This document shows, in pieces, positions 17,956 to 25,718 of a stretch of 64,000 bases of DNA. Position numbers and translations under genes: made by a program. Within the stretch, counting starts at the first letter, position 1. The number at the start of each line of letters is the position of its first letter. This DNA is from DASYPQ01 sp046155895 (GTDB lineage Bacteria; Planctomycetota; UBA1135; GCA-002686595). The notes under the pieces were generated by a model, which was not told the origin of the DNA, ran no database searches, and saw only the letters and a program-made list of their open reading frames with translations. Where the stretch lies: assembly GCA_046155895.1 (NCBI GenBank), contig JBJXFB010000054.1, positions 1 to 64,000 on the forward strand, in the 5' to 3' direction.

Positions 17956-19704
17956 TTGAAGCTGCTCTGGCCCTTCTTCCTCCGCTTCCTGCGCCACCGG
18001 CGTCAGCTCGTCGCGGGCTTCCTTTGCATCCCGCTGGCGCAGCTCGCCGACATCGCGATCACGATCGTCATCGGCAACTCGCTCGACCGCCTGCGCCAAG
18101 GCTCCGACGCCTCCTTCCTCGGCGGCATCTTCGCCATCATCCTCGGCCTCTCCCTCTTCAAAGGCATCTTCCGCTACCTCCAGCGCTGGTGGATCGTCGT
18201 CGTCTCGCGTTACGTCGAGAACGAGCTGAAGCAGGAGCTCTTCGACAAGCTCACCTCCCTCCCCTTCTCCTTCCACAACCAGTCCCGCTCGGGCGACGTC
18301 GTTTCCCGCGTCACCTCCGACGTCGAGAGCCTCCGCATGTTCCTCGGCCCGGGCGTCATGTACACCGGCGGAGCGGTCGTCATGGTGCCCGTCTCCATGG
18401 CGCTTCTCTTCACGCTGAACGCGCCGCTCGCCGCGACGATGCTCCTCCCGCTCGTCTTGATGGGCTTCGGCATGAAGTTTTTCACGCCGCAGCTCCACAA
18501 GTGGAGCGAGGCCGTCCAGGAGTCGATCGCGGAGATCGGGCACCGGGGGCAGGAGGGCTTCTCCGGCATCCGCATCGTCAAGGGCTACGGTCGCGAGGCC
18601 CAGCAGATCGCGCGCTTCGACGCCGCGTCGCGCAAGAACATGGAGAACCAGATCCGCCTGGGGCGCTCCCGCGGCCTCACGCACGCGCTGACGCACGCCG
18701 CGAACGACTTCACCTTCGTCGTCATCCTCGTGATCGGCGGCCTCGCGATGGTCGACCGCTCGCTCGCGGCCGGCGACCTCTTCAAGTTCGTCGACCTCAC
18801 CTTCAAGGTCTTCTGGCCGATCATCGCCGTCGGCTGGATCCTCGGCATGTACCCGCGCGCGATCGCGAGCGCCAAGCGCGTGAACGAGCTGCTCGGCCGC
18901 AGCTCCGACATCCTCGAACCGACGTCGCCCGTCGCACTGCCCGCCGTCCGCGGCGCGCTCTCGCTGCGGGACGTCGGCTTCACCTACGCGGACGCCGAGG
19001 GCCCGGCCGTCTCCGGTGTCACCGTCGACGTCCCGGCGGGCTCCACCCTCGGTGTCGTCGGACCCACGGGATCGGGGAAGACGACCTTGCTGCTCCTCCT
19101 CGGCCGGCTCTTCGACGCGACCGAGGGCGAGATCCTCCTCGACGGAGTCCCGATCAGGCAGCTCCCGATCGCCACCCTGCGCGACGCGCTCGGCTACGTG
19201 CCGCAGGACAGCTTCCTCTTCTCCGAGCCCTACAAGGAGAACATCGCCTTCGGTGCGGACGAGCCGGTCTCCGACGAGCGAGTCCGCGAGCTCGTCGGCG
19301 AGGTGCGCATGACCGAGGAGGTCGCGGGTTTCCCCGGGGGCATCGACCAGATGATCGGCGAGCGCGGCGTCACGCTCTCGGGCGGCCAGCGCCAGCGCAC
19401 ATGCATCGCGCGCGCGCTCGCGCGGGAACCGCGCGTCCTCGTCCTCGACGACGCGCTCTCGGCGGTCGACACGGAGACCGAGAAGCGGCTCCTCGACAAC
19501 CTCCGCCGCGCCGGCCGCGGCCGCACGGTGGTCATCGCCGCGCACCGCCTCTCCTCCGTCGCGCGCGCCGACCGGATCGTCGTGCTCGGCCGCGACGGAA
19601 AGGTCGAGGCGATCGGGAAACACGGCGAGCTGCTCGCGCGCGAGGGCTGGTACCAGCGGACCTGGAGGCGGCAGCAGGCGCAGGAGGAGCTCTCCGTCCT
19701 GTGA
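17956..19704 (+). CDS. ABC exporter subunit 1 (MdlA-like half-transporter)
   Basis: A 582-residue half-transporter: six-helix exporter membrane domain (residues ~1-320) and an ATPase domain. Walker A GPTGSGKTT (~370), signature LSGGQRQR (~473) and Walker B VLVLDDALSAVD are visible. The residue after Walker B is Asp rather than the catalytic Glu, as in the degenerate subunit of heterodimeric exporters. Start TTG 17956. It overlaps the second subunit gene by GTGA, so the two are made together and presumably form one heterodimer. Substrate unknown; lipids or drugs are typical. Confidence 0.9.
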   Translation: MKLLWPFFLRFLRHRRQLVAGFLCIPLAQLADIAITIVIGNSLDRLRQGSDASFLGGIFAIILGLSLFKGIFRYLQRWWIVVVSRYVENELKQELFDKLTSLPFSFHNQSRSGDVVSRVTSDVESLRMFLGPGVMYTGGAVVMVPVSMALLFTLNAPLAATMLLPLVLMGFGMKFFTPQLHKWSEAVQESIAEIGHRGQEGFSGIRIVKGYGREAQQIARFDAASRKNMENQIRLGRSRGLTHALTHAANDFTFVVILVIGGLAMVDRSLAAGDLFKFVDLTFKVFWPIIAVGWILGMYPRAIASAKRVNELLGRSSDILEPTSPVALPAVRGALSLRDVGFTYADAEGPAVSGVTVDVPAGSTLGVVGPTGSGKTTLLLLLGRLFDATEGEILLDGVPIRQLPIATLRDALGYVPQDSFLFSEPYKENIAFGADEPVSDERVRELVGEVRMTEEVAGFPGGIDQMIGERGVTLSGGQRQRTCIARALAREPRVLVLDDALSAVDTETEKRLLDNLRRAGRGRTVVIAAHRLSSVARADRIVVLGRDGKVEAIGKHGELLAREGWYQRTWRRQQAQEELSVL

Positions 19705-21542
19705 GCGTCCCGAACGACGATCCCTTCGACGACACCGTCGCGACGAAGGCCTGGGACCACTCGCTCGCCAAGCGCCTCCTCCGCTTCGCGCGGCCGCACT
19801 GGGGCCTTTTCGCCGGCAGCTTCGTCGTCCTCGCGGCGCTCTTCGTGCTCGACGTGCTCGGCCCGTGGATGTGGCGGCACGCCCTCGACGGCCCCGTCGC
19901 CGCCGCGAGCGCCGCGCGGGCCGCGGATCCGGCCGCGGACGTTTCGAGGCATACGCGAGAGCTCTGGATCTGGATCGGCGCCTACCTCGGCGTCGTCCTT
20001 CTCACGGTGCTTTTCCGCTACCTCGAGGTGTCCCAGCTCAATCGCACGGGCCAGGTCGTCATCGCCGACCTGCGCGAGCAGCTTTTCCGCCACATGCAGC
20101 GGCTCGACATCTCCTTCTTCGACAAGCGCCCGACGGGCCAGCTCGTCACGCGCGTGACGAGCGACGTCGAGAACCTGAACGAGATGTTCACCTCGGGGAT
20201 CGTCGTGCTGCTCTTCGACCTCGTGAAAGTCGTCTTCCTGGTCGGGATCCTGTTCACGATCGACCTCGAGCTCGCCTGCGTCGTCCTCGCGGGGACTCCT
20301 CTCCTGATCGGCGTGAGCTTGATCTTCCGCGGCGGCGCCCGCCGAGCCCACCGCGCCGTCCGCGCGCGCCTCGCGCGGCTCAACGGCTACCTTCAGGAAG
20401 TCCTCCAGGGCATCCGCGTCGTCCAGGTCTTCCGCCGCGAGGAGCGCGTGTCGACCCGCTTCCGCGGACTGCTCGACTCCTACCTCTCCGCGAACATGCG
20501 GACGATCTTCCTGTTCGCCCTCTTCTTCCCGACCATCGACGTCGTCGTGAACGCCGTCCACGGCTCGACGCTGTGGGTCGGCGGCGCGTCGATCACGCAG
20601 AGCGGGCTCTCGTACGGCCAATTCCTGCAGTTCTGGTTCTACCTCGCGCTGCTCGTGGCGCCGATCCGCGAGCTCGGCGAGCGCTACAACATCCTCCAGA
20701 GCGCGTTCGCCTCCGCCGAGCGCGTGTTCGACATCCTCGACACGCGCTCGAAGCTCGAGCCGGCGAGGACCATCCACCAGCTCGGGCCGATGCGCGGCCA
20801 CGTGCGCTTCGAGAACGTCTCGTTCGCCTACGACGCCGGCGTCGAGGTGCTCGACGACGTCAGCTTCGAGATCGCGCCGGGCGAGACGGTCGCGGTCGTC
20901 GGCGCGACCGGCGCGGGCAAGTCGACGCTCGTGAACCTGCTCCTGCGCTTCTACGACCCGACGGCGGGCAAGATCACGGTCGACGGGATCGAGCTCCGCG
21001 ACCTGGACCCGAACCTCCTGCGCCGCAGCTTCGGCCTGGTGATGCAGGAGGACTTCCTCTTCGCCGGGACGGTGCGCGAGAACCTCGTCATGGAGCGCGA
21101 GGACGTGACCGAGGAGACGCTCGAGCTCGCGCTCGAGGCGAGCCGCGCGGACGAGCTGATCGCGAGGCTGCCGGGCGGACTGCACGCGACCGTCGCGGAG
21201 CGCGGCGCGACGTTCTCGACGGGCGAGCGGCAGCTGCTCGCGATCGCGCGCGCCCTGGCGGGCGATCCGCGCGTCGTGATCCTCGACGAGGCGACGGCGA
21301 GCGTCGACTCGAACACCGAGGCGCAGATCGAGGCCGCGACGCGCAAGCTGCTCGAGGGTCGCAGCGCCCTCGTCGTCGCGCACCGCCTGTCGACGGTGCG
21401 GCGCGCGGACCGGATCCTGGTGATGCACCGCGGCAAGCTGCGCGAGCAGGGCACGCACCAGGAGCTCCTGGCGCAGGGCGGGATCTACGCGCGCCTCCAC
21501 GCGCTGCAGTTCAGCGAAGAGGAGACGGCCGGGGCGGCGTGA
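19701..21542 (+). CDS. ABC exporter subunit 2 (MdlB-like half-transporter)
   Basis: A 613-residue half-transporter with an exporter membrane domain (residues ~25-350) and an ATPase domain with Walker A GATGAGKST (~401), Walker B VVILDEATASVD with the catalytic Glu present, and a degenerate signature FSTGERQ (~505) in place of LSGGQ. Together with the Asp of subunit 1, all deviations fall in a single composite ATP site, the pattern of asymmetric heterodimers such as MdlAB or TM287/288. Start GTG 19701 overlaps the previous stop. A strong hairpin follows the stop. Confidence 0.92.
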   Translation: MSVPNDDPFDDTVATKAWDHSLAKRLLRFARPHWGLFAGSFVVLAALFVLDVLGPWMWRHALDGPVAAASAARAADPAADVSRHTRELWIWIGAYLGVVLLTVLFRYLEVSQLNRTGQVVIADLREQLFRHMQRLDISFFDKRPTGQLVTRVTSDVENLNEMFTSGIVVLLFDLVKVVFLVGILFTIDLELACVVLAGTPLLIGVSLIFRGGARRAHRAVRARLARLNGYLQEVLQGIRVVQVFRREERVSTRFRGLLDSYLSANMRTIFLFALFFPTIDVVVNAVHGSTLWVGGASITQSGLSYGQFLQFWFYLALLVAPIRELGERYNILQSAFASAERVFDILDTRSKLEPARTIHQLGPMRGHVRFENVSFAYDAGVEVLDDVSFEIAPGETVAVVGATGAGKSTLVNLLLRFYDPTAGKITVDGIELRDLDPNLLRRSFGLVMQEDFLFAGTVRENLVMEREDVTEETLELALEASRADELIARLPGGLHATVAERGATFSTGERQLLAIARALAGDPRVVILDEATASVDSNTEAQIEAATRKLLEGRSALVVAHRLSTVRRADRILVMHRGKLREQGTHQELLAQGGIYARLHALQFSEEETAGAA

Positions 21543-21550
21543 GGCGAGCC

Positions 21551-21592
21551 GAGCCCGGCGCGGGACCGCCTCGTCGGTCCCGCGCCAGGCTC
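21551..21592. terminator. Bidirectional terminator hairpin
   Basis: A 17-bp stem sits between the convergent exporter and repeat-protein genes: gagcc (21551-21555) plus ggcgcgggacc (21557-21567) pair with ggtcccgcgcc (21576-21586) plus ggctc (21588-21592), with one internal mismatch and an 8-nt loop. It is symmetric enough to stop transcription from both sides; no strong T-run follows. Confidence 0.7.
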
Positions 21593-21598
21593 ATGAAC

Positions 21599-24500
21599 TC
21601 AGGGATTCCAGCAGTCCACGGTCTCTCGACCGCGATGGTAGAGGATGGTCACGGCGTCGAGCGCCGCACTGATCTCCTGGCGCGTCGCCGTCCAGGTGTT
21701 CCCACCGGCGACCGCCAGGTGCGTGAGCTCGACCAGTCCTCCGACGGTCTGGCCCTTCGTGAGGTCGCCGTTGGAGGTCATCTCGTTGAGCGCGGTGATG
21801 ACGCCGGCCGGGATCGTGACGGTCACGAGGTTGTCCGGCGTGTTGGGGTTCCCGTCCGGGCCCAGGAGATCCGGCACGTCGTCGGACGTCCCCATGCATC
21901 CGTCCGGACCGGGGAGGAGGGTCCGGCTCACCATCGTCGAGCACAGCCCCATCCCCTCCAGGTCGGCCGAGGTGGTCGTGCATCCGCCCGCGCCGACCTC
22001 GTTGAGCTTCACGTTCAGTGAAGTCGTGACGAGCTGTCCGATCAACAAGCTCTCGAACTCGCCGTTCACGAGCGGGATCGGAACCGGGACGGTCTGGCAC
22101 TGGCTGGGGTCGAACGCTTCGTCTCCGAAGGCCGGGAGGATTCCCAGGGTGCCGGTCGTGGCCAGGAGATCCATGACGCAGCTGGCGGCGCCGGGATTCC
22201 CCGGCACGGTCATCGAGTTCATCCCGATCCGTCCGAGCGGCAGGTCGGCCGTGAGGAGGCCGGACACGAGCTGTTGCATGCCGGCTCCGTTGAACTGGCC
22301 CGCCCGATCACCGAATTCGGACGGGTCCAGCGTCAGGAAGGCTCCGAGGCAGCTCACCCCGGTCAACGTGCCGCAGGAGACGTCGAAGTTGCACTGGCCC
22401 GTCAACGTGACGCAGTACGTGTCGGGCGGGCTCCCCGCGGCCGGCGCGATGGCCGTGTAGCAGCTGTTCGTCGCACCCGGGATGGTCGCTCCGTTCTTGG
22501 CCCAGGCCCAAGCGAAGGGGCCGGAGCCGTGAGCCACTGCACAGTACGTGTAGGGGTCTCCCTCGCAGACGGTGGCCGACCCGATGGGCACGACCTTGGT
22601 CAGCACGCTCCTGAACATCGTGGCGCATCGCGTCACCGGAGGACCGCACTGTCCCGTGACCGTGACGCAGATGACCTCCGTCTCGATCGGCCCGGTCGTC
22701 GCCGTGTAGCAGTTGGTCGTCGCGCCGGGAACCAGGACTCCATTGCGGGTCCAGCTGAAGGTCCAGGGCCCCACGCCTCCCGGCGCGGTGCAGAAGATGT
22801 GCGACCCGCCCGGGCAGACGTTCGCGTCGGCCATGGGCGTGGCCGTGGTGTTCGCCTGGGCCCGCAACCGGACGCACTGCGTGGCCGAGCCGCACGCTCC
22901 TGTCACCGTGACGCAGTACAGGTCCGAGGTCGTCGGCGGGCCTGCCGTCGCGGTGTAGCAGCTCGCCGTGGCTCCCGCGATCGTGGAGCCGTTCTTCGTC
23001 CAGCTGTAGCTGAAGGGTCCGGTTCCGCTCGCCGTCGTGCAGAACTGGAACGTGCTCCCCGTGCAGATCGCTCTGGGCGACATGGGCGTGGCGGAGACAC
23101 TCGAGTCGGCCGTGAGCGTGGCGCAGTTCTGGACGGAGCCGCAGGCGCCGGCCACGGTCACGCAGTAGCTGTCGACCGTTCCGCCGACTCCGGCGGTGGC
23201 CGTGTAGCAGCTGCCCGTAGCGCCGGGGATCGCCGCCCCGTTCTTCGTCCTGCTGTAGGTGAAGGGCCCGGTGCCGCCCGCGGTCGTGCAGAACTGATTG
23301 GTGAACCCAGCGCAAGCGGACGCGGAAGTGAGGGGCGTGGCCGTGACACCCGACGTCGAGGTCAGCGTCGCGCAGCGAAGGACCGGAGATCCGCACGCTC
23401 CCGAGACCGTGACGCAGTAGGAGTCGACCGTCCCGCCAACTCCGGCGGTCGCCGTGTAGCAGCTGCCCGTCGCGCCGGGGATCGCCGCCGCGTTCTTCGT
23501 CCAGCTGTACGTGAAGGGTCCGGTTCCGCCCGCCGTCGTGCAGAACTGCTGGGTCAGGCCCTCGCATACGGTCGCCGGTTGGAGATCCGTGGCCGTGACG
23601 TTGGTGGTCGCGGTCAACGTCGCGCAGCGCTGGACGGAGCCGCAGGCGCCGGCCACGTTCACGCAGTAGCTGTCGATCGTTCCGCCGACTCCGGCGGTCG
23701 CCGTGTAGCAGCTGTCCGTCGCGCCGGGGATCGCCACGGCGTTCTTGGTCCAGCTGTACGTGAAGGGACCCGTGCCGCCCGCGGTCGTGCAGAACTGATG
23801 CGTCAGGCCCTCGCAAACGGTAGCCGACTCGACCTCGGTCGTCGTCGTTACCGGGAGCGCCGTCACGGTCGTGCACGGCGTGATGCTCCCGCAAGCCCCG
23901 ACGACGTCGACGCAGTAGGTGTCGATCGATCCTGCGGCTCCGGCGGTGGCGGTGTAGCAGCTGTTCGTCGCGCCGGGGATCAGGACGGTGTTCTTCGACC
24001 AGGCGTAGGAGAACGGCCCGGTGCCGCTGGCGGATACGCACAGCTGTTGTGTGCTGCCCGGGCAGCCCGAGACCGGCGGGGTCAGGCTGACGAGCGTCGT
24101 GCCCGCGGTCGCCGTCAGCTCGAAGCAGCTGCTCGAGGGCGGCCCGCAGAACCCTTGGGCGCTCGCGCAGTAGGTGTCGATGGTCCCCGAGGCGCCCGCG
24201 GTCGCGGTGTAGCAGCTGTTCGTCGCGCCCGGGATGCCGACGCCGTTCTTCGTCCACGAGTAGGTGAACGGCCCCTGGCCTCCGGGCGTGATGCAGTACT
24301 GCGCGGTGGTGCCCGCGCAGAGGCTGTCGTCCCCGAGGGTCGAGGTGGAGGTGTTCGCGAACGAGCTCAGCTCGGCGCAGCTCGAGGCTTCGCCGCAGGT
24401 TCCCACGACCCTCACGCAGTACGTGTCGATCGTCCCGCCGGGGCCGGCGGTCGCCGTATAGCAGCTGCCCGTCGCGCCGGGGATCGCCGCGGCGTTCTTC

Positions 24501-25531
24501 GTCCAGCTGTAGGTGAAGGGTCCCGTGCCGCCCGCCGTGGTGCAGAACTGATGCGTCAGCCCCTGGCAGAGGTTCGCGCCGGTCAGGGAGGAAGTGACCG
24601 TGTTCAGGCGCGCCGTCAGCGTCCCGCAGCGCACGACCGGCGGCCCGCAGGCGCCGGCGACGGTGATGCAGTAGGTGTCGACCGTGGCCGGTGCCGCCGC
24701 TGTCGCGGTGTAGCAGGCATCCGTCGCCCCGGGGATGGCGACACCGTTCTTCGTCCACGAGTAGGTGAAGGGACCGGCGCCGCCCACCGTGGCACAGAAC
24801 TGGAAGGTCTGGCCTTCGCAACGCCGCGGTGTAGGCAGTGCGGCAACGGTCGTGCTCGGAAGCGACGTCAAGCTGGCGCAGGCGGTGTAGCTCACCCCGC
24901 ACAGCCCGCTTCCGGTCGTCGTGACGCAGTAGTTGTCGATGACTCCCGCGGCGCCCGCCGTCGCCGTGTAGCAGCTGTCCGTCGCGCCCGGAATGATCGC
25001 GCCGTTCTTCGCCCAGGCGTAGGTGTACGGTCCGCCGCCGCTCGCGGTCGTGCAGAAAGTGTGCGTCGTGCCCTGGCACACGGAAGCGGGAGGAGGCGTC
25101 GACGTGAACGTCGTCGGCCTCACGTTGACGGACAAGCAGCACGAGCTCGTCGCGAGGCCGTTGGTGATCACGACCTTCACCACGAAGCGGCCTGCGCTCA
25201 AGCCGGGGTTGACGCACACCGTCGGGAGATTCGTCGGACCGCAGAAGGAAGGATTCGTCGTCCCGGTTCCGGGGCACCCGTCCGTGGTGTCGGTGTGCAG
25301 GCTCCACGAGTAGGTCGTGCCGGGCGGGTTCGGCTGCACTTGCGCGAGGTAGTTGACCGCGCCGTCCGAGGCGCAGACTCGGTCAGGTCCGATGATGCTG
25401 CAGGACAGCCCCGGGCCGGGCGGAGCGGTCGGGGCGGTGCGACCCTGCGCGGATACCGGAGCCAGGAGCAGGAGTGATCCCAACGCCGAGGAAACGAGGA
25501 GGGTGAGGCAACGGAGGGGCATGCGTGTCAT
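21599..25531 (-). CDS. Giant secreted protein with eleven Cys-rich Ig-like repeats
   Basis: A 1310-residue exported protein: signal peptide (CLTLLVSSALGSLLLLAPVSAQ), an N-terminal unit of about 110 residues, eleven tandem repeats of about 84 residues, and a unique C-terminal region of about 250 residues. Each repeat has the pattern C-x7-C, then GPFTYSWTKNG, IPGAT-x-S-CYTATAG, DxYC, and two more Cys, so about six Cys per repeat suggest disulfide-locked Ig/PKD-like domains outside the cell. The C-terminal region (PGPDGCMGTSDDVPDLLG, TVGGLVELTHLAVAGGNTW) is not recognised. ATG 25531 is chosen for the signal peptide. No catalytic motif is visible; a surface or adhesion role is inference. It faces the exporter genes across a terminator. 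Confidence 0.85.
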   Translation of the reverse strand: MTRMPLRCLTLLVSSALGSLLLLAPVSAQGRTAPTAPPGPGLSCSIIGPDRVCASDGAVNYLAQVQPNPPGTTYSWSLHTDTTDGCPGTGTTNPSFCGPTNLPTVCVNPGLSAGRFVVKVVITNGLATSSCCLSVNVRPTTFTSTPPPASVCQGTTHTFCTTASGGGPYTYAWAKNGAIIPGATDSCYTATAGAAGVIDNYCVTTTGSGLCGVSYTACASLTSLPSTTVAALPTPRRCEGQTFQFCATVGGAGPFTYSWTKNGVAIPGATDACYTATAAAPATVDTYCITVAGACGPPVVRCGTLTARLNTVTSSLTGANLCQGLTHQFCTTAGGTGPFTYSWTKNAAAIPGATGSCYTATAGPGGTIDTYCVRVVGTCGEASSCAELSSFANTSTSTLGDDSLCAGTTAQYCITPGGQGPFTYSWTKNGVGIPGATNSCYTATAGASGTIDTYCASAQGFCGPPSSSCFELTATAGTTLVSLTPPVSGCPGSTQQLCVSASGTGPFSYAWSKNTVLIPGATNSCYTATAGAAGSIDTYCVDVVGACGSITPCTTVTALPVTTTTEVESATVCEGLTHQFCTTAGGTGPFTYSWTKNAVAIPGATDSCYTATAGVGGTIDSYCVNVAGACGSVQRCATLTATTNVTATDLQPATVCEGLTQQFCTTAGGTGPFTYSWTKNAAAIPGATGSCYTATAGVGGTVDSYCVTVSGACGSPVLRCATLTSTSGVTATPLTSASACAGFTNQFCTTAGGTGPFTYSRTKNGAAIPGATGSCYTATAGVGGTVDSYCVTVAGACGSVQNCATLTADSSVSATPMSPRAICTGSTFQFCTTASGTGPFSYSWTKNGSTIAGATASCYTATAGPPTTSDLYCVTVTGACGSATQCVRLRAQANTTATPMADANVCPGGSHIFCTAPGGVGPWTFSWTRNGVLVPGATTNCYTATTGPIETEVICVTVTGQCGPPVTRCATMFRSVLTKVVPIGSATVCEGDPYTYCAVAHGSGPFAWAWAKNGATIPGATNSCYTAIAPAAGSPPDTYCVTLTGQCNFDVSCGTLTGVSCLGAFLTLDPSEFGDRAGQFNGAGMQQLVSGLLTADLPLGRIGMNSMTVPGNPGAASCVMDLLATTGTLGILPAFGDEAFDPSQCQTVPVPIPLVNGEFESLLIGQLVTTSLNVKLNEVGAGGCTTTSADLEGMGLCSTMVSRTLLPGPDGCMGTSDDVPDLLGPDGNPNTPDNLVTVTIPAGVITALNEMTSNGDLTKGQTVGGLVELTHLAVAGGNTWTATRQEISAALDAVTILYHRGRETVDCWNP
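22350..25140 (-). repeat. Eleven in-frame tandem coding repeats, period about 250 bases
   Basis: The conserved core (complement of ttcttcgtccagctgta and relatives) recurs near 22490, 22741, 22994, 23240, 23491, 23731, 23985, 24247, 24492, 24749 and 25001, a mean spacing of about 251 bases. The middle copies (~23150-23870) are the most alike at DNA level, pointing to recent local duplication, while the outer copies are diverged. The repeat unit is coding throughout. Confidence 0.85.
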
Positions 25532-25614
25532 GACTTTTCCAGGAGAGTCGCAGATTCGGGGAGGACCAACTCTGCACGGTCGGATGCAGGCGCCATCGCA
25601 AAGGGGTTTCCCGG

Positions 25615-25644
25615 ATTGTCGCATTCGCCGCGAGAGGCGGGCAA
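25615..25644 (-). promoter_or_regulatory. Candidate promoter of the giant repeat-protein gene
   Basis: On the minus strand, TTGCCC (25639-25644) and GACAAT (25615-25620) are separated by 18 bases, about 84 bases before the ATG at 25531. The match to sigma70 consensus is partial. The rest of the 25532-25718 gap shows no gene. Confidence 0.3.
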
Positions 25645-25718
25645 CTGTCCGATTCGATTCCGCCGTGACTCCGGAAGAAATTTCACTCCGTCTACAGAGA
25701 TACCCGTAGCTCTGCGGA

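Noticed and set aside
22350..25140. Regularly spaced repeats that could be mistaken for a CRISPR-like array
   Set aside because: Period is about 250 bases and every unit is in frame within a secreted protein, with no short spacers.
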